Positions 43,202 to 54,766 of a stretch of 64,000 nt of DNA are shown one piece after another (position 1 is the first letter of the stretch; the number at the start of each line of letters is the position of its first letter). This DNA is from Mycocentrospora acerina. Lineage: Eukaryota > Ascomycota > Dothideomycetes > Pleosporales. The notes beneath the pieces are model-generated. The model was not told where the DNA came from, ran no database searches, and saw only the letters and a list, made by a program, of their open reading frames with translations. The translations under genes and the position numbers were made by a program. Where the stretch lies: the NCBI GenBank assembly GCA_022701365.1, contig JAKUHH010000091.1, forward strand, positions 124,001 to 188,000, read 5' to 3'.

Positions 43202-45613
43202 ATGAGCAACATCAAGGCGCGCATACGAGCCAAGCTGCTGCGGCGGAGTAGCGCAACTTCGTCGGGCGCGCGCTCCACGACGTCGTCGGCGGGCAGCGAG
43301 CGCCAGGCACCGCAAAAGTCGCCCAGCACGCTGCGCAAGAGCACCAGCCTGTCGAGACTGCCCGACATTTCGTCTGCCGACGTCTCCGACCACGAACACG
43401 AACACGGCCACGGCGCCCAGCGGCTGGCCCAGTCCGAGGTGCTTGTGCCTAGAGCCGCGCTCGCGGAGAGCAGCAGCTCCTCGTCGCGCGACCGCCGCTC
43501 GGCAGCCACCGTCACCAGCACCGCGACGCCGACGCCCGCCTCGCACTCGTCGTCGTGTCCAGAGGTCACGCTCCAGGAGCCCACGCCCATCCACCCGTCC
43601 GTGTCGCTGCAGCCCCCACCACCGCCGTCGCCGTCGCCATTGCCGTCGCCGTCGGCCAGCAGCACCGACGACCAGCCTGCACACGTGCCGCCGCGCAACC
43701 CAGCACGCCCAACGCCGCCAGCACTGCCAGCACCGCCCGTGCCGCCCGCCCGCCGCCAGTCGCTCGTGGCCCACACCGATGCAGGCCTGATCACCACGCT
43801 GCTCGCGCCCGACCTGCCCCACGCCGCGCCTGCCACACACGCCCCCGCCGCCGCGACGACGACAACGACAGCAGCGACCGACTACTTTGCCGGCGCCCCC
43901 GCCCCCGCCCCCGCCCTCGCCCTCGCCAGCATGACGCACCGCAAGATCTGGGTCAAGCGCCCCAATGCTTCGGCCACGCTCGTCCAGATCCGCGAGGACG
44001 CCCTGGTCGACGACGTGCGCGACATGATTCTCAAAAAGTACGCAAACTCGCTCGGCCGCAGCTTCGACGCCCCCGACGTGATGCTGCACATTGTGCCCCG
44101 CGACACGGCAAAGGACGCCAGCCGCACCCTCGGCCCCGAGGAGGACATGTGCCGCACCCTCGACGCCTGCTTCCCCGGCGGACAGAACGTCACCGAGGCC
44201 CTCGTCATCGACGTGCCCCAGCGCAAGACGCCCAAGCCCTCGCCGCGCATGACGCTCCCCTACGACCACAACCACGCCACCTACCCCCAAAACGAGTACT
44301 TTCCCCCCATGCCCGCCGCCCAGCCCTCGCCCGCCATCCTCGGCCCAAACGGCGCCCCTGACCACGCCCGCCTCTCCCACGACCACGGGCCGCCGCGCTC
44401 CATACTTGTCATGCAGACGGGCCAGCTGCCGCCCCTGCCCTCGCCCGGCGGCGTTGGGAGAAGACTGCACCATCTCAGCCGCCCAAAAGTCCCACGACAC
44501 AACACCGCCTCGCCTACCGCCCTTACCGGCGTCATCCCCTCCTCTTTAACCACAAACGCCCGCCCACAAAACCGGCCGCGCGGCAACTCGTCTGCCTCGG
44601 ACACAAAGCACTCTGCTGCCTCGGGCGCGCCCATACCCACCCCTCCCGTCCCCATCGATGTCATCTCACGCCAAGTCGCGACTCCACCCATCCCGCGCGT
44701 TGCGTCGCCCCGGCCCGAGAAGAAGAAGAAAAAGAAGCAGATCATCGAGACATCAAGCCTACCGGCTGGCATGCTCGACGGCTCTGTGCCGCCAATCAAC
44801 GTGCTGATTGTCGAGGACAACATAATCAATTTGCGAGTCCTCGGAGCCTTTATGCAGCGTCTAAAAGTGCGATGGCAGCGCGCCATGAACGGGAAAGAAG
44901 CCGTGGAAAAGTGGAAGGCCGGTGGTTTCCACTTGGTGCTCATGGACATTCAGCTCCCCGTCATGAACGGTCTGGAAGCCACAAAGGAGATTCGCAGACT
45001 CGAGCGCGTAAACAGCATTGGTGTTTTCAGCAGCGGGAGTAACGAGGCCCCCCACAACCGACTGGGTCAGGATGGGAAGGTAGAAAACGAACTTAACGAG
45101 GATGACAAGCTGGAAGATCGGGGGTTGTTCAAGAGTCCGGTCATTATTGTCGCCCTGACTGCTAGTTCGCTGCAGAGCGATAGGCACGAGGCGTTGGCGG
45201 CGGGTTGTAATGATTTCCTGACAAAAGTACGTATTTGCTCTCTCCTCTCCAAAACTCCCAACAAAACATGTCACTAACACTTTTTTAAATAGCCCGTAAA
45301 CTTTGTCTGGCTCGAGCGCAAAGTCAAGGAATGGGGCTGCATGCAAGCCCTCATCGACTTTGACGGCTGGCGTCGCTGGAAAGACTTTGCAGACAAATCC
45401 GAAAACACGACTTCCACCAGCAAACTGAGCCTAAGCTACTCCAATGTTGCGGGCAGCGCTGGCGCCAAAAAAGAAAAGGACGACGCGGCGGAGAGGGAGA
45501 GGGAGAAGGAAAAGGAGAAAAAGGCCAAGAGGAAGAGTGTCAGCGTACCAATCCAGCCGAGTCTTGTCGAGGAGAGTGAGACACCGCCTACAGATGGAGA
45601 GACGGGTGCATAA
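43202..45613 (+). CDS. SSK1: response regulator Ssk1 (HOG pathway)
   Basis: Exon 1 43202-45226, intron 45227-45292, exon 2 45293-45613; 781 residues. The N-terminal ~535 residues are Ser/Thr/Pro-rich and disordered. The receiver domain begins INVLIVEDN, has VLMDIQLPVMNG with phospho-accepting Asp582, the long insert between strands typical of Ssk1, and the Ssk1-specific ending KPVNFVWLERKVKEWGCMQAL spanning the splice. It receives phosphate from Ypd1 and, when unphosphorylated, activates the MAPKKK of the HOG cascade under osmotic or oxidative stress. The frame is open upstream to a GTG at 43040, but the first ATG in frame is 43202. The C-terminal tail is Lys/Glu-rich. Confidence 0.95.
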
Positions 45614-46996
45614 GCAGAGGAGGAGGGGGGTTGTATACAGAGAGTTGGTGGGAGACGTCTTGCTGCTGCTGACGACGGAAACAATCTACTTGTTCTGTTT
45701 CTTCTTCTTCTTCCCCCTCCCAACTGTCAATTTTTATCTTTCTTTCTTTTTTCCCTCATCTTTCTTCTCTCGTCGCACATCTTTTTTTATTATTATCTAT
45801 ATCTATTCATCTATTTATTCGTCTCTGTCTCCCTTTTCCATCTCTTCACTAGAGAGAGAGACGGAAGAATTCTAAAAATTTCAACTTTCGGACTTTGTTG
45901 ACCTTACTTTTTTTTTATATTATTTATTTTCTATCAAAAAATCATTGGGATTGGATTGTTGGAAATGTAAACTCTTATTTTCGTCTTCCACTTTTTTTTG
46001 AAGCTTTTGATTCTGTATATTAATATCTTTTTTTTAAGTAATCTGTCTTGCGGTCTATTTCATCAATATTCATTCTATGCTTGCATTTCCATTTGCAATT
46101 TTTTTTGGGGGGATTCGAGTCTAGTCTAGTCTAGTCTAGTCGTGTTTTCTTTTCTTTTCTTTTCGTTTTCCTATGTAAGGTCATTTACGTGCATTTACGC
46201 ATACACATACTCAGGTGTGGGTATGTGGAGCAGATGTGTTGTATCGTGTGTTTTTTTAATGTAAATCATCAGAGGCATTGAGTTGTGAGAGAATGAGTGC
46301 AGGGAAGGAAGGAAGGAAGGAAGGAGGGAAGGAGAGAAAGAAATATCAATACAAAGATCACGAATCTTTTATTATTATTTTTATTATTATTATCAAGCGA
46401 GAGAGAGAGAGAGAGAGAGAGAGACGGAGAGATGGAAAAAGCGTCGAGATGAAGGAAAAGAAGAAGAAAGCGATAAGTGCGATGTGAAAAACGGATGGAG
46501 AGACTGCTACTGCTATTAATACTAATCAGGTGTATATACAACAAAAAAATCGAAAAGCCATTTCCATTTTCACCTCAATGGTACAAATAAATACTCTTCT
46601 TTCTTTTCTTTCTCTTCATTAATATCTCGTGTAGATGGGTCGAGTTCTGATGCTCGGATTCAAAGCAAGGAGGCAGTTTCGGGAGAGTTTGAAGGTTGTC
46701 GTATCATTCTGTTGGTCGATATTTTTAGGGTTCATTTTGAGATGGTGGATGTGTTACTGTGGTTATGGGATGCTGCGTTTTATATGGATATCGATTGCGG
46801 CGGTGGTAACATATACAACCCTTTCCCTGGGCTCATGTATAATCAGGTGGAATGAGCGAACAAAGAACTTTAAACTTATACATTTTAAATATGAGTATAA
46901 AATAATAGGATATACATGGTAAAATTTACTTTTTCCATCAAGTGGATGAGTCGACAAGACCACACACCACAATCATCATCGCTGCAACACACCAAA
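45614..46996. other. intergenic between convergent genes, homopolymer-rich
   Basis: About 1.4 kb with poly-T tracts, (TCTAG)4 near 46122-46142, (GGAA)n near 46303-46325 and (GA)n near 46400-46422. It contains 3' UTRs of SSK1 and of the mannanase gene; no gene seen. Confidence 0.6.
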
Positions 46997-48324
46997 TCAA
47001 CGGCCGTTCAGCTTATTCACCGCAGCCGCATGATCGTACACCAATTTCTTCGCCTCGGCATCTTCCAGGAAAATCGTGAATCCGTCGTCGTGGTTGCGTC
47101 CATACGAGTATCCAGAGTATCCAAACTGCCAGTACATGTCTGGCATCTTTTCTTTCAAGCTGGTTGCCTGCCACAAGCCAATGACTTCACTTCGGGTTCG
47201 GTTGGATGAAATCCCAAGGTATTCTTGTCGCTTGTCGTCGGTGAGCCAGCCGTATTCCTCGTGAACAACAGGCTTGCCGACTGCTCGTGCGGCAGAGGCG
47301 TGGTCTTTGATCCATTGGTCTGTCCATTCGACTGTCTTGCTCCACCAGTCTGGGTAGGAGTGGAAGACGCCGAAATCAATCGTCTTGATCTTGAGCTCTT
47401 TGTCAAAGTCGCCGCCGTCAGCGCCGTTGTATGCCCAGTCGTCTGATTTGCGGTTGAAGCCGCCTTCGCCTCCCCAGGTGACCAAATGATCTGGGTCAAG
47501 CTCCTTGATGTACTCGCTTATCTCCTTGATCCACGCTGTGATCAGGTCTGGTGTGCAATTTACGCTGCGGGGAAGATTTCGCACACCATCGGCACCACAG
47601 CGGGGTTCGTTTGCGAGTTCCCAGGCCATAATGGCGGACGATTTCTTGTAGCGATTCACCATCTCCTTGACGTAGCGCTTAAATGCTTTCTTGATCTTGG
47701 GGTCGCGGTAGAACTGCAAATTGTCAGCCTTTTTTCTTTCATATTAATTGAATGTTCAAAATCAAGAAACTCACATCGTCGTGGTACTTCCCACCGAGAT
47801 TCACAGTGTACACATCCATACCACCGTAATCGGCCCAATTGTTTGTCAATGCAACTATAAGCTTCATGTCTGTTTTCTTGGCCGCATCAACAACCTTGTC
47901 GAATGGCTTGAGATTGATCTCAGAGGTTCCGTTGCTCCACCACTGCAGGACGTTTGGACTGGGCCCGGCACCTTCTCCGCCGTAGTTGGGAAGACCCCCG
48001 GCAACAGTTGTCCGGTTCTTATCGTTGAAACCCCATGTGCGGAATACATTCAAGCCAGCCTTTTTGGCAGCCCTAAGGCCAGCTTCGACGTCAGATGCGA
48101 GCTAAACATTGATCAATTTCAATCTCTGAGAATTCTGGGGTCAGTCCACTCACGTCGTTGAATGGAAAGTAATAGGCATTGCTTCCCGCAAAGTAAAAGT
48201 CCTTTCCATCAAGCTTGAAAACATTTCCCTTTGTCGTCACAAACCCAGCTGGTGGTGCTCTGCCGACGACAGAAGCTGCTGCGCTCGAACTAAGCAGCAG
48301 GAGAGGCACAATGTTTGAAAGCAT
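46997..48324 (-). CDS. secreted endo-beta-1,4-mannanase (GH5)
   Basis: Three exons on the minus strand: 48324-48154, 48101-47775, 47713-46997; 404 residues, all phase 0. A signal peptide (MLSNIVPLLLLSSSAAAS) leads into the catalytic domain directly, without a CBM1. Landmarks: FYFAGSNAYYFPFND, NVFRTWGFND, ALTNNWADYGG, the acid/base Glu in WELANEPRC (Glu202), HSYPDWW, and the nucleophile Glu in VVHEEYGW (318-319). This order is typical of fungal family GH5 subfamily 7 mannanases, which hydrolyse mannans of plant walls. Catalytic residues appear intact. The 3'-most exon ends at LNGR. Confidence 0.94.
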
Positions 48325-50320
48325 CCTGAGAGCTTGAATGGTAGTCAATGTCGTGAGCCTTAGAGACACTGCCTTACATGCCGTCATATATGTACCATTT
48401 TGAAATTCAATCACGTCCACACCATCCTTATTTCGAAACGGAACACTATATAGCAAGAGCGGACCGTCCACGAGTTCGTCTTTGCCCCGCAATATATTAA
48501 CATTCTTAGAGCCAAGCTTTGTATGCGTGCTGTGATTGGCGCAAGTTGATCTACGCAAGCTTCCGCGTCAGGAAATGGCCATATTTTGGATCATCGAAAA
48601 CAATGGCCCACCGTATGGGCGAAATTCCAAGCCGAGATCTAGGGTTTCCGGACCTGCAGCCGTTGTAATGGTTAGTAAACCCGCTTCTTCATGAGGAAAT
48701 CAGGAGTGCGGAGCGCGCATATCCGTCACGCAATAGGTAAGGTCAAGTCTGGGGTCAATCCTGAAATCTTCGCATAGTCGGCATGGGAGAAAAGGGATCA
48801 GGTTTATTTAACCTCGGGTTCCTGTCTGTGAGGACAGTCTTGCATGGTGGATGCATTTGTCTCATGAACGACCAATGATAGTGGCGTTACGGCACTTACC
48901 GATGAGTTCAACTCAAGCCGGCTGCCACGATGGTGCGAAACGAAATAGGATTGAACCTATGATATACCGTTTTATATAATTTGGCAATGATTTGACGACA
49001 ATGACGGTAATGTCCACGACTTCGTTTGAGCGGTGAAGTACCAACTGCAGTCTACATGTGGTCATAACCAAAGTAAACGCGACGCGGACAAAGTCTATTA
49101 CGGAGATCACAAAACTATTGGCACCAGTATTGCCCCACTGGCGCTGCAAATTCCTTAAAACTGTGATACGTCAAGATAGATGAAGTGCACGACTGCCAAG
49201 TTGCCAATCCACGTATAAGAAGTTCGAGACTGCAAGGCGGTAGCCGTGCCGGATGTGGAGACGATGAATTCACGTGGCTGCAGCTCTCGGTAGCGAAGAC
49301 CGAAGGATCATAAGCGGGATTACGAAATGCGGGCGGGGAAAATGAAAGCATGTAAGACATCGTTGGAGCCAAGGATACACGTTGATCCATTATTCCAACT
49401 CGGGCTAGAGCTGTTTCAAGCTTTCCTTCCCCACACTCTGCCTTCTTCTGTCTATTCACCTAGTATGTGCAAAGTTCACAAACACCACCTTAATTTGTTG
49501 TTACTCCTATTTTAACCAGCACAAAGTTATCCAACCGTCTTCACCCTTTGCTGTGCAATCTACAATTCCCACAGGTTCTTTTTGATCCCTACTACGATAT
49601 ATATGTCATTGGTTTTGGGAATAGCCAAGATGTTGTCTGCAAGTTCTGCATAGCTAATGTCTCTCTTGAAGCACTATATATGAACTTATCTTCAATTCAA
49701 AGGTCTGTCATTGTCCTTAATCTCATGAATCTAATTCTTTCTCCTGGGCCGTCGTAATGTCATTCTCTACATCACTGCGCTTTTCTATCTGGTGTGTGAA
49801 AGTTGAGTTATTGTGATTTAAACTGTCTCTTAAATAATGAGATAATTGTTTTAATCTCTTCTGGCCCTTTTTGAGATGTTTACAATTGATCTCTCTTGGT
49901 CTGTTACAAACATAGCGGGAGCAAACACTATTGGACGGTATAGTTACCCTTATACTCGCATCATGGAATGGAAAGAGGTATCCTCATCGAAGCACCAAGG
50001 ATATTCATCTCTTGCTAGATACCGATACTCATAGGTAACAAAAATATCATGTTTTTTTGTCAACACGCCGATACCGGGCTGTTAGTTTGCGTTCCAACAC
50101 TTCTATCTATCCTCTGTAGGTTTTGGAGCTTCATAGTGAGAGTATGTCCAGCCGATAACGCGATCTTTATTGACCCACTGCAGCCCTACGAGGTTAACAT
50201 TCATGCTTTCACCTCTCATCTCCATAACACTCGCTCTCTACTTCACCTCCAGAAGCGGCCCGATTTCCGATTATCTAATTCACACACACAGTCTGATACG
50301 TCTTCAAGTTCATCTTCAAG
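48325..50320. other. long intergenic region
   Basis: About 2 kb upstream of the mannanase gene (minus) and of the cysteine-rich gene (plus). AT-rich in its second half. Short open frames exist but none has a domain or a signal peptide. A TTCAATCC-type string near 48950 was considered as tRNA and rejected. Confidence 0.55.
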
Positions 50321-51099
50321 ATGAAGCTCGTCAACTTCACCCTCGCTCTTTTGAGTTTCTCCACAGTCGTTTTCGGCGCTGTCCTTCTTCGTGTTGACGT
50401 CGGCTCCATCGTCAATGCCAACAATGCCACAGCTCTTGCCTGCAAGGAGAATACGACCAAGTGCACCTATTTCAGCCCAGGTGGTGCGGTGTTCATCTGT
50501 AAGAAGGGTGCATGGGCAGTAGCGCAGGCATGCCGTCTTTCGGAGCACTGTATCGGCCCAACCCCACATTGCACGTGGAGCAGCCAGCTTGTAGGATATG
50601 AGATTGAAAATACTCATGTTACTGTTCCCCAAGCTGATGTTGTCGAGAATGCTATCGCTGAGGTCACCACTGTGGAGGACACGACGGATGAGGTTCATGT
50701 TCCCCCTAAAGACACCACAAAGACACAGCAAAGCCCTTAGCCTTCTCATCTCCCTTCGCCAACTCTCGTCTTCACAGCTAACGTATAATGGCCATTTACA
50801 GTATCGCGATATCGACCCCGACAATGACGGTCTTGTTAAAAGCCTTGCAGCCGAGAGTGCCATCTGCCTCGGGTGCCGTGGTATGTTCACAAATTGTCTT
50901 ACCGTAAGTCATATCATACATCCCTCTATCTCACTAGCCGGCGCCTCTTATCTACCATCGCGCATGTACTAACCTATACATGCAGGACTGTGCCCGGCCA
51001 GGAAATAACTGCAACGACCGGTGCAACGCTCGTATCTGTCAGACACCTGTGATGTGGGTACGAACGTGCAAGTCTTTGTGCCGCTGGCCTTGTTATTAG
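50321..51099 (+). CDS. cysteine-rich small secreted protein
   Basis: ATG 50321 starts a signal peptide (MKLVNFTLALLSFSTVVFG) followed by a domain with six cysteines (41, 48, 60, 71, 77, 84). The frame runs to TAG at 50740, but better support exists for continued splicing: an exon at 50802-50903 and one at 50986-51099, joined by a canonical GTAAGT intron with a TACTAAC branch site and TGCAG acceptor, encodes ten further cysteines (CLGC, NCL, DCA, NCNDRC, RIC, TCKSLC, WPCY). The acceptor before 50802 has CTAAC 19 bases upstream. The donor is uncertain: GTAGGA at 50591 (161 residues) or GTTCAT at 50693 (195 residues), both in phase. A secreted, disulfide-rich effector or adhesin is inferred; no family recognised. 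If unspliced, the product is 139 residues. Confidence 0.62.
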
Positions 51100-51423
51100 A
51101 CATGACGTGAATCGTGGACCGGCGTTTCATTGAAAAAAACCCCGAGGGAAATGATATGTATTGATGGAACGGAATCGAACGAACTCGCAGTCCTCCCTTC
51201 AGACTGCAAGAATATGGATAGAGAAACACGTAAAATAGTTCGCGGGTAGGATGAAAAACTCGACCCTTCATTTCACTATACCAATAGCCTTCGCGCTACC
51301 AGACACTCAACCCATCGTGAACGGACAATAACTTATACCTAGGTAACGAGAAACTAAAAGTACATTGCACAGTCCATATTACTGGTATAAATTTACCCAA
51401 CCTAAAAAGAAATGGTGTATCGT
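51100..51423. other. intergenic between convergent genes
   Basis: 324 bases. A perfect 6-bp hairpin (GCAGTC/GACTGC with a 9-base loop) sits at 51187-51207. No gene seen. Confidence 0.55.
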
Positions 51424-53810
51424 TCAAAACATCATGCCTAATCCATTTGGATCAAATACGTTTCCATCCGTCCCAAAACCTTGTGCCGACCATCCCATAT
51501 CCAGCGGCAAAAACCCATTCCACAGCGCAGCCTCATCAGGTGGCCCCTGCAGCCCATTTCCATGCATTGCAAACTCACTCACAGCGCTCAGATCCGTCCA
51601 CCCAAAGTCACCCATCTGTTCTGTGAGAGCTGGACTCTCCCCAGTCCCCACACTGCTCTGCCGTGGACTCTGTACGGCGGGAAATCCATTCCCATCAACC
51701 GGATTATTTGCGATACTCGTCCCAGGGTGGCGGAAGGAAGATCGTTCTCGTTTATCTTTGTGAGGGACTTTTGCCCATAGGAGTTTGAGGAGTTGACTGT
51801 ACCTGCTGCCAGGGTGCTGGAAGCCGGCCTCGAAGCCTACGCTGCTACGTTGTAAACGCGCGACGGTCTCGTTAATCATGGCCCGGATAGCGCGGTCTTC
51901 ATCAGCTGAGATGACACCAGTACAGCGCGCGCGGTAGAGGAAAACACCAGCATATACAAGGTACAGGAAATAGCGTAGAGGCATAAAGCGCAAGGAGCGC
52001 TCTGGGTCAACAAAATTGTTGACAGTTGTGAGAATTGCCTTGGCCGCATCGAGGCCTTCGTAGATGAAGCGCGCATCACCGACTGCGCCGACGTTATTTA
52101 CGAAAACGCGCTGGGGCAAGCCAGGCTTTTTGCCAAGCCCTACGTCTGTGGAACCATTGGCAGCGGGTAGGGCCCGGAGGACAGTTGCTTGGAAGGCGAA
52201 GGCGTTGGTATAGAGGCGAAGATAATCATAGGATATGAGCATACATGCTTTCAATGGTGGTGAACAAGTCAGTGTTCCCCAAACGCTCTTCCAACCATAT
52301 GTTGCAGAGCGGAAGTCGTCGATGAACTTGATGTAGCTCCCGCTCATGTGCGAACGAAAGCTTGTCCCTGGATTCGAGTAAAGTGTGTCATGGACACTGC
52401 TAAACAGCTGTGTGAGCTCGAGATTCGCTTGAAAGATGGATGCATAATCTTCTTCGTTGGGATTTTGAGGAATGAGGGTTGGAAAGTCTTCGCGTCGAAG
52501 CGTTGTCATGGGTCCCGGGCCTCGAGACCAGAAAGCCTTTCCAATCCTGATGCTAACATGTCGGTCAGAGACATACGTAGCTGTCCAAACAAGTCGTTTG
52601 CGGTCATGGTTTGGGTCTTTGGTTTGATCCACAAAACGAAACGAGTACTGGTCAAGAGCGAGGAAGTAAGCAATGCGCAGAGCGATCCCTACCGACATCC
52701 AGCTTTCTTTGTCTTCCTCACCCTTTCCCACTTTTGCTGACCCACTTTGTGTATACGGTGCCCACTCTGCAAGGAGAAGCATAGCCTCGACTGCCTCAAT
52801 ATCGGCGTCGCCTCCCGCAGCGAGGTTTGACACCAGGCTCTTCATATGCTCTGCACAAGCCTCAAAAATGTGAGGCTCATCGACCAAATCTTTCGACGCA
52901 ATCAACAGTATAGCTGTGAGAAGATGGGGCTCATTCTTGACCATATCCGCCAAACGTGAAGTATCGAAAGCGTGCAGCGGTGCCAGAGGGTAGTATGGAT
53001 GGTACAGCTGATGGTAACGCACAAGAAGCCCACAGAGCGAATGTACTGTAAGCACTCCGCGATCGAGCAAAGGATACGAAAAGGACAATGGAGGAGCAGG
53101 CATTGTTGTTGAGCCACTTGCTGGTCCAATGTTGATGCTATGTGCATTCAACTCCTCATTTGAGCTTGTTTCGCCTGCGACTCTCGCAAGTATACCCAGC
53201 GCATCTGAAGGGTTCTGCAGGTTTGAAAAGGGAAGTTCATCCGTGTTGGAGGAATCTGACCGCGTAGCATGGCCATCGTCGTCATAGTGCTGCTGTGCAT
53301 CTCCGCCAAAGGCTTGCTGTACGCCAGGCTCTTGCGACCATGTCCCGAGGTTCCCTAACGCGTGAAAGGTACCATCCTCTGGTGCTGTCCCTGTCAAAGA
53401 AGGCAGTGTCGTTTGAATATTAGAGCCTTGGTGTGTTGCTTCTCCATCGACGCGCTTCGTTTTCCGAATCCTACGCCCTCCACGATTGCTCCCACCGAGC
53501 ACGCATTCGAGATTGTCGCGTTTGCATCGCAGACAGGGTATCGAGCCGTCATTGTCTCTTGAAGGGTCTTCATCAGCTTGCGACTCATACCTCGGCAATT
53601 TCAGCCTGATCACTTACAGCAGACATCGACTCTTTCTCTTCCTGCAACTCAGGCCTGCGCATTGCGATCAGAAGATATCCACTGCGCAGAATGCTATTAT
53701 TGGTACAACTCACATGCACGGTTTGCTCGTTTGTTTTTAAGCGAGTCATCATCCTGGCTCTCAGGTACTTCTGTGTCGATCACATGTGGGCGTGGGGGAT
53801 TTGTCTCCAT
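51424..53810 (-). CDS. Zn2Cys6 fungal transcription factor
   Basis: Three exons on the minus strand: 53810-53714, 53654-53618, 53557-51424; 755 residues. The zinc cluster is built across both introns: RANRA-C-LS-C-RKRKSR-C (exons 1-2), then nine residues, then C-LR-C-KRDNLE-C (exon 3), exactly the C-x2-C-x6-C-x9-C-x2-C-x6-C spacing, which confirms the splicing. A basic linker (RRIRKTKR) follows. The middle region, with LLVRYHQLYHPYYPLAPLH and LLTAILLIASKDLVDEP and later ESWMSVGIALRIAYFLALD, is the fungal-specific regulatory domain (Fungal_trans). The C-terminus is Pro/Gly/Asn-rich, perhaps activating. Target genes unknown. The start ATG was chosen as the first in frame after a TTG-only stretch. 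Confidence 0.9.
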
Positions 53811-54766
53811 ACCGCATGTTGGTGTTGGTTGACAGAGATCGGTGTATGAGTTTCGGTCCACTGCTCGGCTTGGGCTGGGGAAGGAACGCTGAAAACGCGG
53901 GGCCGGCAACGGCGCCAAAGGCCGGAGCTGAAGATCCCCAACCTGTCAACCTTCATATTTGCACTCCATTTTTCGATCATGATATCGCACAGCAGACGCA
54001 TGAGGACTCCAGAGGTCAGGAGCCCTATCTTTTAAATGTGAAGATCTTGTTATCTCTGTCAGTGCTGTACCTTCCCGTTCGACATTGAGGCTCGTCTTCT
54101 TCCAGTTAGCGCCACCTGTCGGCTTCTCAAAAACCCACGTCTTCTTTGTAGTCAACTTCTGCATATCTTCTTCAGGTTACCTGTTGAGAGCTTTCGATGC
54201 TGCAGTCTCTCTCATCTCTCCATACAACATGGTGAACTTCATAGGGCCCAATCTAATAAATCTAGGCTCTAGGTACCAGAACGGAAGGTCGGCGTGCAGG
54301 CCAATCAGAGTCCAAGGAGACAAACATGCACATCTTCTCGAAACACATCATCAGCGCGTGACCAGTCAAAAGGGCAATTCTGAACACTTCCCCATACTCA
54401 CAGTTGCCTGTTTAGTCCTGATTAACGATTGGATCAACGTGGATCCTGCCAATCTCCGCACACTGAACGGCAAGCCTTCTAGATCGAAGCTTATCAAAGC
54501 CCTCTTTATATTAAAATGCTTCAACCACCAATGCACTGCACTGCTGAGCTTCCTTGGCTGGTAGGTCTCCGTTGCAAGGTAGGACGTAACTGGCAGGTGC
54601 AGTGATCTGCTTGGCGCCGCTACTCAACTTCGACGACCTCGAGAGTAAGTGCATCATTCAGTGCTGGTTTGTACTACCTGAACAAAGTATAAATAAAAGG
54701 CAGATCCGCACTTTTATCTCGTCATCCTCATCAATCTCACGCATTCTTTTGCTGCTATTCTTCATC
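53811..54766. other. intergenic, divergent between the transcription factor and the carboxypeptidase
   Basis: About 950 bases. A TATAAATA-like string lies near 54687-54694, about 75 bases upstream of the carboxypeptidase ATG, followed by CT-rich leader. No gene supported. Confidence 0.55.

Noticed and set aside
48930..48975. Possible tRNA (TTCAATCC-like string) on the minus strand
   Set aside because: The putative T-loop has only six bases and no D or anticodon arms can be paired.
51160..51215. Possible tRNA near GTTCGATTC on the minus strand
   Set aside because: The T-stem has a C-C mismatch next to the loop and the other arms do not form; only a simple hairpin remains.
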